Assembly: GCA_950073955.1 (NCBI GenBank)
Contig: CATMRH010000015.1
Span: 1-17,825 of the forward strand
Length of the DNA: 17,825 nucleotides
Direction: 5' to 3'
From: an uncultured archaeon
GTDB lineage: Archaea > Thermoproteota > Nitrososphaeria > Nitrososphaerales > Nitrosopumilaceae
Made by a program: the position numbers and the translations under genes. Position 1 is the first letter of the stretch. Every line of letters starts with the position of its first letter. Shown here one piece after another: positions 5,919 through 14,100 of this stretch. The notes beneath the pieces are model-generated. The model was not told the DNA's origin, searched no databases, and saw only the letters and a program-made list of their open reading frames with translations.

Positions 5919-7184
5919 TTGGATGTTAAAGTTTTAGGAGCTGCAAACGAAGTTGGTAGATCTGGCTTTTTAGTTAATTGTAATGGAACAAACCTCTTGC
6001 TTGATTATGGAGTAATGTTTGGAAGAAGGGGAACACCTCCCAGATATCCACTTCATGTAAAACCTAAAGATGTAGATGCAATCATAATTACTCATGCACA
6101 TCTTGATCATTCAGGAAATATACCATCTCTTTTTGTAAGTGGAAATACTGATGTATATGCTACGCCACCAACATTTGATCTATCAGAGTTATTAATTGAA
6201 GATATGCTAAAAATTGAAAAGAATTCACACCCATTTGACCTGCCTGAACTAAACAACATGATGAAAAATGCCAAGGAGATTGGATTTAAACAAAAAGTTA
6301 CTAAGGGAAATGCAACTTTTGAGTTAAGAGAATCAGGACATGTAATTGGTGGAAGTACTGTTTTGGTTGAATCAGAGAAAAAACGACTTTTCTATACGGG
6401 AGATATCAAAACAAATGGTTCAAGAATGCTTCAAGAAATGGATTTAGATATAGGAGAAATTGATTTGCTAATTACTGAGAGTACTTATGCTAAAACAGAA
6501 CAGAAACCTAGAAAGGAATCAGAAAAAGAATTAATTGATTTTGCAAATGAAATAATGGATAGGAAAGGAATACTATTCATTCCATCATTCTCAGTAGAAC
6601 GTTCTCAAGAAATTGCATGTGTTTTAAGAAGTGCAAACTTTAAACACAAAATTATCATGGATGGAATGGCACTAAAAGTAAATGAGATAATGTTTAGACA
6701 TCCAGAATATTTACGAGACCCAAAAGTATTTTCAGAGGCAATAAAAAGTGCAACTGCAATAAGGGAACATTCTGAAAGAAAACGTGCAATGGGTGAACCA
6801 TGTGTTGTGATATCACCAGCAGGAATGCTAGTAGGTGGAAATGCAGTATATTATTTACAACAATTATCTTTTGATGCTAAAAATGGAATAGCACTAGTAT
6901 CGTATCAAGGTGAAGGAACACCAGGAAGAAAATTGCTTGAAACAGGAAAGGTTTCAACTAGAGGCAAAGATCTTAATGTTACAGCAGAAGTAAAACAATT
7001 TCAATTTTCAGGTCATGCAGATAAAAAAGAATTGTTTGAGATGATGAAAAAAATCAAAGGGAACCCCAAAGTGCTTACAGTTCATGGAGATTCAGAATCA
7101 TGTGAATTATTTGCTCAAGAAATTCATGAAAAGTTTGGGTTTGAAGCACATGCGCCTGCAGTTGATGAAACAATAACTGTCTGA
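5919..7184 (+). CDS. aCPSF2-like metallo-beta-lactamase/beta-CASP ribonuclease
   Basis: A 421-residue member of the beta-CASP RNases, which carry out archaeal mRNA 3'-end processing or decay. Zinc motifs are THAHLDHSG (58-66; His59, His61, Asp63, His64), ESGHVIGG with His141 and TGDIKT with Asp162. The beta-CASP segment gives IPSFSVERSQEI, then ISPAGMLVGG and FQFSGHADKKEL with His366, and a terminal TVHGD with His389. Both catalytic halves are complete. It lacks the N-terminal KH domains of aCPSF1, hence the aCPSF2 call; an RNase J-like 5'-3' activity cannot be excluded from sequence. The only upstream start codon is TTG 5919, because an in-frame TAA lies two codons earlier and the next ATG is at residue 33. 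It ends 1 nt before the OGG1-type gene, so the two are cotranscribed. Confidence 0.92.
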   Translation: MDVKVLGAANEVGRSGFLVNCNGTNLLLDYGVMFGRRGTPPRYPLHVKPKDVDAIIITHAHLDHSGNIPSLFVSGNTDVYATPPTFDLSELLIEDMLKIEKNSHPFDLPELNNMMKNAKEIGFKQKVTKGNATFELRESGHVIGGSTVLVESEKKRLFYTGDIKTNGSRMLQEMDLDIGEIDLLITESTYAKTEQKPRKESEKELIDFANEIMDRKGILFIPSFSVERSQEIACVLRSANFKHKIIMDGMALKVNEIMFRHPEYLRDPKVFSEAIKSATAIREHSERKRAMGEPCVVISPAGMLVGGNAVYYLQQLSFDAKNGIALVSYQGEGTPGRKLLETGKVSTRGKDLNVTAEVKQFQFSGHADKKELFEMMKKIKGNPKVLTVHGDSESCELFAQEIHEKFGFEAHAPAVDETITV

Positions 7185-7185
7185 A

Positions 7186-8028
7186 ATGCAAGAAAATTGT
7201 ACAATAAATGTTGAAAATTCAATTAATAGTGGTCAGGTATTTCTTTGGAAAAAAAATGGAAATTATTGGGATGGTATTAACGGTCAAGATGTTCTTCGTC
7301 TAGATAAAAATGGAATTATCAAGTCGTATCAAAATTTGAAAATAGATTTCTTTAGAAAAAATGATAGTTTAGATAACATAATCAAATCAATTTCAAAAGA
7401 TAAGATAGTAATGAATGCTGTAAAAAAATATCTCGGTTTAAGAATTCTCAAGCAAGATCCTTTTCAATGTTTGATTTCATTTATTATTTCTTCAAACTCC
7501 AACATTCAAAAAATAAAAACTAATCTTGAAAATATATCAAAAAAGTTTGGAACAAAGATAAAATTTGAAAATCAAGAGTTTTTTTTATTTCCTAAACCAG
7601 AGAAACTTGGTAAAGCATCAATTAATGAAATTACAAGTTGTGGGGTGGGATACCGAGCTAAATTCATCAAAGATGCAGCAAATATGATTTTTTCAAAAGA
7701 AATAGATTTTGACAGTTTAAAAAAATCTAAATATTTTGAGACTAAAGAAAGTATTCGTTCCATTCCTGGTGTTGGAAACAAGGTTGCAGATTGCGTAATG
7801 TTATTTTCATTAAACAAATTGGAGGCATTTCCATTAGATAGATGGATGATTAGAATTTTAGAAAAATATTATCGTAATGAATTTCATCTTGAAACAAAAA
7901 CAATTACAGAAAAACAATATGACATTCTTCATGAAAAAATTGTAAATCATTTTGGTCCATATGCAGGATATGCACAACAATTTCTCTTCAAAATGGAAAG
8001 AGACAACTACCAAAAAAAGTGGCTGTAA
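7186..8028 (+). CDS. ogg1: 8-oxoguanine DNA glycosylase/AP lyase, OGG1 type
   Basis: This base-excision-repair enzyme removes oxidised guanine and nicks the strand. The 280-residue protein has an OGG-N domain (about 1-85, with NSINSGQVFLWKK and YWDGI) and then the helix-hairpin-helix GPD domain. FQCLISFIISSNSNI, GVGYRAKFI, SIPGVGNKVADCV and LNKLEAFPLDRWM line up with human OGG1. Lys199 is the Schiff-base nucleophile and Asp218 the catalytic acid, the same 19-residue separation as Lys249 and Asp268 in human OGG1. The presence of the OGG-N domain argues against the shorter OGG2 or AGOG classes. The ATG follows the aCPSF2-like stop by 1 nt with no Shine-Dalgarno, so reinitiation or coupling is likely. 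The stop is directly followed by the tRNA-Arg promoter. Confidence 0.94.
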   Translation: MQENCTINVENSINSGQVFLWKKNGNYWDGINGQDVLRLDKNGIIKSYQNLKIDFFRKNDSLDNIIKSISKDKIVMNAVKKYLGLRILKQDPFQCLISFIISSNSNIQKIKTNLENISKKFGTKIKFENQEFFLFPKPEKLGKASINEITSCGVGYRAKFIKDAANMIFSKEIDFDSLKKSKYFETKESIRSIPGVGNKVADCVMLFSLNKLEAFPLDRWMIRILEKYYRNEFHLETKTITEKQYDILHEKIVNHFGPYAGYAQQFLFKMERDNYQKKWL

Positions 8029-8032
8029 ACCC

Positions 8033-8040
8033 TTAAAATG
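8033..8040 (+). promoter_or_regulatory. TATA box of tRNA-Arg
   Basis: TTAAAATG lies 22-29 nt upstream of the first tRNA base, starting four nt after the OGG1-type stop codon. Spacing and AT-richness fit an archaeal tRNA promoter. Confidence 0.5.
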
Positions 8041-8061
8041 GTAATTAATTGCTAGGTTTTT

Positions 8062-8136
8062 GGGCCCATAGCTCAGCATGGATAGAGTGTCGGACTTCTA
8101 ATCCGATGGTCAAGGGATCGAAGCCCTTTGGGCCCG
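8062..8136 (+). tRNA. tRNA-Arg, anticodon TCT
   Basis: A complete 75-nt cloverleaf without intron. The acceptor stem GGGCCCA pairs perfectly with TGGGCCC, with G as discriminator and no encoded CCA. The D-stem is GCTC/GAGT with G15, G18 and G19 in the loop. The anticodon stem TCGGA/TCCGA is perfect, with loop CTTCTAA and anticodon TCT at 8097-8099, reading AGA and probably AGG. The T-stem AAGGG/CCCTT is perfect, and the T-loop reads ATCGAAG, so position 54 is A rather than the usual T. A37 and an A-starting codon make it an expected t6A substrate. G15 with C48 forms the Levitt pair where archaeosine is placed. Confidence 0.96.
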
Positions 8137-8162
8137 CTTAACAAAATTATTTATTCTGATTT

Positions 8163-8171
8163 GGAGGTGAT
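8163..8171 (+). promoter_or_regulatory. Full-length Shine-Dalgarno sequence deciding a GTG start
   Basis: GGAGGTGAT is complementary over nine bases to the archaeal 16S 3' end and lies 6 nt before the GTG at 8178. It is far stronger than any other ribosome-binding site in the window, where most genes look leaderless or coupled, and it fixes the GTG as the start. Confidence 0.85.
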
Positions 8172-8177
8172 GTCTTC

Positions 8178-8528
8178 GTGAAAGACATAGAATTCAAATT
8201 AAATTCAATTGACATTCATCCAAATTCTGAAATCAGGGGAACAATTTCTGTTTCATATCCAGGAAGATATGATGGAGTTGTGATAAATACACAGATTTTA
8301 GATTCAAATGAACACATAGTCTACAAGTCATGTAACGGAAAGAGTATATCACAAAATGTTTCAAGATTATTCATCAACAAAGATGTAATGCCTGAAAACA
8401 AGGCAGAGTTTACTGCACTAATTAAATTTGAACCAAAACAAGAACATGAAATAAAATTTAGAGTATCAATTATTGAACAACATAAAGAAATTGAAAGTCA
8501 AATAATTTTTGCAAAATATTCTATCTAG
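8178..8528 (+). CDS. Beta-rich protein of unknown function (116 residues)
   Basis: I do not recognise the family. The protein is soluble, with no signal peptide or membrane helix. Alternating hydrophobic strands (KDIEFKLNSIDI, GTISVSYPG, GVVINTQILDS, FTALIKFEP, EIKFRVSIIE) suggest a seven- or eight-strand beta-sandwich, perhaps immunoglobulin- or arrestin-like. The GTG start is chosen because of the nine-base Shine-Dalgarno ending 6 nt before it. A TATA-like TTATTTATT (about 8147) is too close to leave that site inside its own transcript, so the gene may be read through from the tRNA or further upstream. Its stop TAG is interleaved with the stop of the convergent cupredoxin gene within a shared CTAG. 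Confidence 0.8.
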   Translation: MKDIEFKLNSIDIHPNSEIRGTISVSYPGRYDGVVINTQILDSNEHIVYKSCNGKSISQNVSRLFINKDVMPENKAEFTALIKFEPKQEHEIKFRVSIIEQHKEIESQIIFAKYSI

Positions 8529-8986
8529 AATCTACTTAAGTCTATAGAAATTTTCCCAGTCATCCATGGATGAGGTTCACAGTGATAAAGAATTTCTTGA
8601 GCATCTGTAAATAAGAATTCAAAGGATTCACCAGGTTTAATGACACCTACAGAACCAAAGTCTCCACTATATGCATCAGAAGTCCTATGATCAGGAGTTA
8701 CTGTATGAGCAGTATCATCATTATTTTGCCAAATTACTTTGTTGCTAATTCCCAATAACACTTTGGCTTGGTTTGGAACATAGTTCTCATTTCCGTCAAT
8801 TACTGCACCTGGAACAATTTCAATAATAAAATCTATTTCTGGATTCAAGATATGTTCAGATACAGATGGCTTTAACAAAGATTCAGGAACATAAAATGAA
8901 GTGTAAAATACAAATGAGACAGATATGCCAATGATTAGTGCAATAACTCCTATACCATACGCGTGACTTGATGTAGCTTTACTCAT
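8525..8986 (-). CDS. Membrane-anchored type 1 copper protein (plastocyanin-like cupredoxin)
   Basis: This 153-residue blue-copper electron carrier faces outward. A single N-terminal membrane helix (about 10-30, GIGVIALIIGISVSFVFY) acts as an uncleaved anchor, followed by a cupredoxin domain. The copper ligands are readable: His94 in DDTAHTVTPD, then Cys136, His139 and Met142 in YHCEPHPWM. The spacing is typical of plastocyanin/amicyanin-type sites. Its ATG overlaps the cytochrome b stop as ATGA, and a GAGG-rich stretch lies about 8 nt upstream, so the two are translationally coupled. By position it is the electron acceptor of the Rieske/cytochrome b complex, passing electrons toward the terminal oxidase. 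That matches the copper-based electron transport known in ammonia-oxidising archaea. The specific partner is inferred. Confidence 0.93.
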   Translation of the reverse strand: MSKATSSHAYGIGVIALIIGISVSFVFYTSFYVPESLLKPSVSEHILNPEIDFIIEIVPGAVIDGNENYVPNQAKVLLGISNKVIWQNNDDTAHTVTPDHRTSDAYSGDFGSVGVIKPGESFEFLFTDAQEILYHCEPHPWMTGKISIDLSRF

Positions 8987-10572
8987 TTCTTCAACCCCTC
9001 AAGATCATCAGAGCCAATATTTGGATTGTTATTTGTACCAACTCCTAAATCTGCCTGAGTCTTTGGTGTAGGAACTTCTTGAACCAATTCTTTTGGTTCT
9101 GGTTTTTCTGCTGTAGTATCACCTTCTGGAAGTTTACTTGGTTCAGTAGATGCATCTGGTGCAGGTAGTTTTGGTTTATCATCCTGTACTGGAATAGGTG
9201 GAGGTGGTGGTGCATTCTTTTCTTCACTCAAAGCATATCTGTAAAGATGGAAGAATGCTGCAAATACCAACAAGATTATTCCAACAAAGAATAATGACAT
9301 GTTCTTCATTCCTGTCAAAGCGGCATTGTATGCTGCAATGTTTAGGAATACTTGGAATGCTAGCAGGGCAATTAGTAACCAGTTAATCCATTTTTCAGAA
9401 AGGTTGATTGTGGCAACTTTTTGTGGGCCTGTATTTTTTGCAAGTTTTGATTTTCTTTCAGCTTCATTTGCAAGTTTAATCATCATGTATGTAAATCCAA
9501 ATCCTAGCGGTACCATCAAGATCATTACAGAGTAGAAGAAGATAGGATCAATTACCAAACGCTCTACTAATGGAACCGTGACGTCAGGATCAATGTAGAA
9601 TCCCCAATAGGTGGTAACCATAATCTGAGCAATGCTAGTAATACCAAATGATGTAACTATTGGTCTTTCTCTCCATGAGAATTTCTTGTATCTATCAAGG
9701 AACGGGATTAACAGAAGCGATATGATGAATACCAAAGGCCATAACAGTCCTGTTACAAATTTGTCATACTGAGTCCTCATGAATGCATAAATTCCTGTGA
9801 GATACCATTCAGGAACCGTTACTCCTGGCGGTACTGTCGGCTCAAACTTGAATCCCATATCAATTGGGAACACACCGCCGGTGATGAGAATAGCACCAGA
9901 AATAGCCATAACCATAGGTACATCAAATACCAAGAATCTTGGGAAATGAACTGCCATCAATCCTAGCATTACTATCGGTAACAAGAACACATGTTGTGCA
10001 TAGAATCTTAGCACAAAGTCCGAGAACCCACTACCCAGCGCTGCATCACGAATTGTCGGTCCAACTATAGGAATTGATGTCGTCAGAGATGCAGCAATAC
10101 TAATTGCAAGTTCTGCTCTTTCACTAAATATAACATCATATCCAGTAAATGCTTCAAGAATAGTAACAGTACCAAGAATAACACCGGACATCCATAAAAC
10201 TTCATTTCTAATTTTGTATCTTCCACTAAAGAATTGGTAATACATGTGAAGAACAGCCAAAAGTACCATTGCATTGGAACCATGATAGTGAATATTCCTT
10301 ATGTGGAAACCAAAAGGAACATCATCATTAATGAATTGAACACTGTCCCATGCCCTATCCAATATAGGTTGATAGTAAAACATGAGCAGAGCTCCTGTAA
10401 CCCCAAGAATGATAAATGTGATAAAGGTAAGCATCCCTAAGAATCCAAACGGACTAACAAATCTAGAAGGGAATGAAAACTTGATTGCAGTAAAGATTGT
10501 TCTATCTATTCCATCCCAAAACCAGTAAAGGAGGGCAACTATCCCAGTTCTTCTTTCAAGCGAAACGGCCAT
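8983..10572 (-). CDS. Cytochrome b of the complex III-like quinol oxidoreductase
   Basis: An integral membrane subunit that oxidises quinol and passes electrons to the Rieske protein and through two b haems. From ATG 10572 it has 529 residues. Haem ligands are His95/His109 in the second helix (HX13H) and His194/His209 in the fourth (HX14H), the latter being b6-like spacing. The Qo-site PEWY is at 254-257. Two further hydrophobic stretches (about residues 400-460, NWLLIALLAFQVFL and SLFFVGIILLVFAAFF) follow the core. A 75-residue proline- and acid-rich tail comes last (PPPPPIPVQDDKPKLP and on). A TTG at 10578 is in frame, but GGAG is only 3 nt from it and 9 nt from the ATG, so ATG is preferred. 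The gene overlaps the Rieske gene 5' and the cupredoxin 3', forming one operon. Confidence 0.95.
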   Translation of the reverse strand: MAVSLERRTGIVALLYWFWDGIDRTIFTAIKFSFPSRFVSPFGFLGMLTFITFIILGVTGALLMFYYQPILDRAWDSVQFINDDVPFGFHIRNIHYHGSNAMVLLAVLHMYYQFFSGRYKIRNEVLWMSGVILGTVTILEAFTGYDVIFSERAELAISIAASLTTSIPIVGPTIRDAALGSGFSDFVLRFYAQHVFLLPIVMLGLMAVHFPRFLVFDVPMVMAISGAILITGGVFPIDMGFKFEPTVPPGVTVPEWYLTGIYAFMRTQYDKFVTGLLWPLVFIISLLLIPFLDRYKKFSWRERPIVTSFGITSIAQIMVTTYWGFYIDPDVTVPLVERLVIDPIFFYSVMILMVPLGFGFTYMMIKLANEAERKSKLAKNTGPQKVATINLSEKWINWLLIALLAFQVFLNIAAYNAALTGMKNMSLFFVGIILLVFAAFFHLYRYALSEEKNAPPPPPIPVQDDKPKLPAPDASTEPSKLPEGDTTAEKPEPKELVQEVPTPKTQADLGVGTNNNPNIGSDDLEGLKK

Positions 10573-11161
10573 ATCCAATTACTCCATTAGCATTTACATC
10601 AAACTTTGGTGGCAATATAAATACAAATCCGTCTGAGTCAATTTCTAAATATAATTCAGCTAACGTGTTTGATGGTGGAGCTTGCACGGATGCAGGACCC
10701 ACAAAAGCAGTTCCAGTTGATGGATCATACATACTACCATGACAAGGACATTCACCTCTCTTTCTTCCTTCATTTGGCCAATATTTCCACAAACACCAAA
10801 GGTGAAGACATATCATGCTATATGCTCGAAGAGCAGATATGTTATTTTTTGTACCACCTAATTCCTCAGGTAATCTAATGAATTGCCATTTACGAAATGC
10901 TTCTGCATCAAGTGCAGGATCACCAGTAGATGGATATGTAATTACTTCAGAGAAATTTATTGGAAAAGTGTTGATATTAGCACGAGTGCCATCAGGTAAG
11001 ATTACGGGTACTTTTTCAAGAGATGCCTGGTTTGGGTTTGGCATGAAATTGCCCCATGGGATAAACGGAGCAAATGCTAATCCTGTGCCTGCGGCACCCA
11101 TCAACTTCAGAAAGTCCCTTCTGGATAATCCGCCAGACTTTTTTATCCCAAGCTCTGACAT
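10556..11161 (-). CDS. Rieske iron-sulphur protein with twin-arginine signal
   Basis: This is the [2Fe-2S] subunit of the complex III-like enzyme, 201 residues long. The N-terminus LSRRDFLKLMGAAG (12-25) is a twin-arginine motif followed by a short hydrophobic anchor (to about 35), so the folded domain is exported by Tat and probably stays tethered. The cluster boxes are CLHLWC (118-123) and CPCHGS (138-143). Ligands are Cys118, His120, Cys138 and His141, with Cys123-Cys140 as the expected disulphide. The FVGPASVQAPP loop matches the conserved proline loop of Rieske proteins. It is the first gene of the operon with cytochrome b and cupredoxin, overlapping the former by 17 bp. No Shine-Dalgarno precedes the ATG. 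A TATA-like element 26-33 nt upstream suggests a leaderless operon transcript. Confidence 0.95.
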   Translation of the reverse strand: MSELGIKKSGGLSRRDFLKLMGAAGTGLAFAPFIPWGNFMPNPNQASLEKVPVILPDGTRANINTFPINFSEVITYPSTGDPALDAEAFRKWQFIRLPEELGGTKNNISALRAYSMICLHLWCLWKYWPNEGRKRGECPCHGSMYDPSTGTAFVGPASVQAPPSNTLAELYLEIDSDGFVFILPPKFDVNANGVIGYGRFA

Positions 11162-11186
11162 TCAATCTGACTTACTCGCCAAATTG

Positions 11187-11194
11187 CTAATAAA
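11187..11194 (-). promoter_or_regulatory. Possible TATA box of the Rieske/cytochrome b/cupredoxin operon
   Basis: TTTATTAG on the minus strand, preceded by AAGG as a possible BRE, lies 26-33 nt before the Rieske ATG. It overlaps the stop codon of the upstream subtilase gene. Only 25 bp separate the two genes and no poly-T run lies between them, so readthrough from the protease is also possible. Confidence 0.45.
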
Positions 11195-14100
11195 CCTTGT
11201 TTAATTTTTCTTCATGTTTTAGTCTAAGAATGAATATGATAAAAATTCCGATCGTAGCTCCAATAATTAATCCAATAGTAATTCCAAGATTAAAAGATGA
11301 ATCAGAGACAACAGAATCATCAGAAAGAATTTTTGTTTTATAGACTATGTTAGAGTCATCTTTTAAAATAGAATCTTTCGATTCAAACTCTGTATCTACT
11401 TGTTCAATTTGAGATGAAATATTTATAAATTTTGCTGCTAACGTAATTGGTTCTGTTGTAGAATTTCCTCCAAACAATGTTGAATGTATTAAAAGAGTGT
11501 AAGTACCAGTTTGGTTAATTGGTACATAAAGAACAGTTGATGTATCATCTTTATTTTTTACAGGAAAGAATCCACCACCTTGACTAAAGATAGAATTACC
11601 TAACCAATCAAGGGAAGGCCATTCTAGAAAATGACCAAACACTCCAGATGGAACATTTGTTTGAATGATTTGCCCAAATGGATCCATTACAAATACAGCT
11701 AGATTAGTATCATCAGTTGTCCATGAAAGTTCAATAGCTGCAGAATTAATTGATTCATCTTGAATGCCAAAATAATATTGCCTCCAATCTCCTGCCATAT
11801 AGCGATTAGCCATATCAAATGCTCCTTTGATGTATCCATTACCATAAAGAACATCATCACTTTGTTTGCCTTGAATAATTACAGTAGAATCATTTTGATC
11901 TACTAATTGTTTAATTACAAAAGATACTGGAGCATTTACCAAATGTTTTTCGCCCTCAAAAGTTAGAAATCCTTGATATACTCCTGTCTGCAAATCAGTG
12001 GGTACTACTAATGTCACATCAACTGTAGCAACATCTTTTGGAGGCACAGTAATTGTTTGAGATTCAGACCAGATAACAGACCATTTTTCTTTTTGATAAT
12101 AACTTGCAGATAATGTATAATCCATAGAGGTGGAGTTCATTTTTGTATCACCCAACCAATAAGAAAATCTTGTTGGGACAGGATATACTCCAACCAAAGG
12201 AGTTCCTTCAAATTTTTCATTTGGATCAGTGACTCTAAGTTCTTGAACAGTTCCCCAAGAACCAGCTCTATTTACCATGGATAATTCATTACTTGTAATT
12301 TTTGTATCGTTGTTATTATCTAGCCAATCGTAAATATACAAAGAAGAGATTTTGAAATCATCAGCATAAACATCTGAAGTTTTATTCATGAATGCATTAA
12401 ATAGAAAATTTACATTCAGTATCATTAATGATGAATCATCAGGAATTGGATCTTTCTTATCAAAAAATTCACTTAAGGCAGAATGCTGTTTTATATCTGA
12501 AAGCTTGATATAATTAGGAATATAAATTCCAGATTTGTTAAGTATTGAATCCTGTTGTTGTACAATTGTTGTTCCACTAAACTCAGTTTTTGTAATTAAA
12601 GATAATTTTTTTGGTATTACAGAAATTGTAATCTCATTTTCAGAAGGATTAACTATAGTAAAAGTAGCAGAACTTCTTTCTCCAGGGAATAATTGTCCCG
12701 CAAACCAACTAGTCATAGGAATAGAACTAGATGGCAGTTGAAATCTTTCAAACCCAATTGCAGTTGAATTTACTTTATTTATCACAGGATCTAAAATTTT
12801 CTTGATATTACGATGTGATGCATCAGTATATACTATAAACAACCCATCTTTTCCATTAACATAATCCAAAGCTGAAGAGACATTAACTAAGCCAGAACCT
12901 TGAGTAAATGGATCATTTTTAAGATCAGTTGCAGTAGACATTAGAATATTTTTGATTGTAAATGGATCAATATCTTGGGACTGTTTTTTCATACCTTCTA
13001 TCAAAATTGCTGCACTACCAGATACAATGGGTGCTGACATACTAGTTCCTCCAAACAAAGAAAATGATTCATCCCTAGAATCTTTTTCAGGTTTTAAAAC
13101 ATTTGATGGAGTAAATCCATATGCACCTATACTCATCAAGTCTGGTTTTGGATCACCAATAACACCAGGACCTCTACTAGAAAAATCAACTACATCATTG
13201 TAATATGATGTTGTGTTTCCAAATCTTGGTTGATCCTTAAATGCGCCATAACCTACAAAGACATTGTTTGTAGTCGCGCCAACTGAAATTCCGTAAGGTG
13301 ATGCAGTTGGTAATCCTATTGTTCCATACCCAGGTCCAGAATTTCCAGCGCTGGAAACTATTGTAACTCCGGGATAATCATCATCCAAGGAATGAGGTGT
13401 TACAAGTATGCTAAGAATCAAAGAAAGAATATCTAGGCCTGGAGGTGTCTTTAAGGAAGGAAAATTAGACACTCCCCAACTGTTTGAAATGATGTCAACT
13501 CTAGGCTTTCCTGTAAATTTCCATTCATGTTCTGTATTATCAAATCCGGCAGCCCATAGCCATCCATAAACAGTATCACCAAACCACAACGCCTTTACAG
13601 GAATAATCTTGGCATCAGGAGCTACGCCAGTAATGGAGAATTTCTTAGTATTGTTATAGATATCATAAGTTTCAATTCCTCGTGAAGTAATAGATGCTGT
13701 AGTAGATGTACCATGTCCTATAAAATCAGTCATCAAGCCAAAAAATTTACCGTCAGGATCTAATGCAGGAAGTAACGTTCCGTTGATTGCTTTTAGAGTA
13801 TCGTCAATATATGCAGTTTTGTTTTGCATAACTCCATAAACATCTAAGACTTGTGCGCCAAAAGTTCCTGCACTAAAATCATTTTTTCCGTCATTGTTTG
13901 AATCATATACAAGAAACTCTTTTCCACTTCCCAGTACAATTGGTTTTTCATCAGTAAAATCAAAATCATATTTTGGTTCTTGACCTTTTTCTAGATCAAA
14001 TCTAGTATAATCTTCCCATGAAGTACTCAGATCAGGTATGATCGTGTCATAAACTCCGGAAATGAAAGAGTCAACTACAAGTACAGGTACTGCTTGTATT

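Noticed and set aside
8170..8181. Mini-ORF ATG TCT TCG TGA overlapping the GTG start of the 116-residue protein
   Set aside because: Its ATG lies inside the Shine-Dalgarno sequence itself, leaving no spacing, so ribosomes positioned by that site would start at the GTG. Three codons arise easily by chance.
9045..9535. Several open frames on both strands in the cytochrome b 3' region
   Set aside because: They are shadows of the proline-rich tail and last membrane helices. Composition is odd (His/Gln-rich) and no start signals are present.
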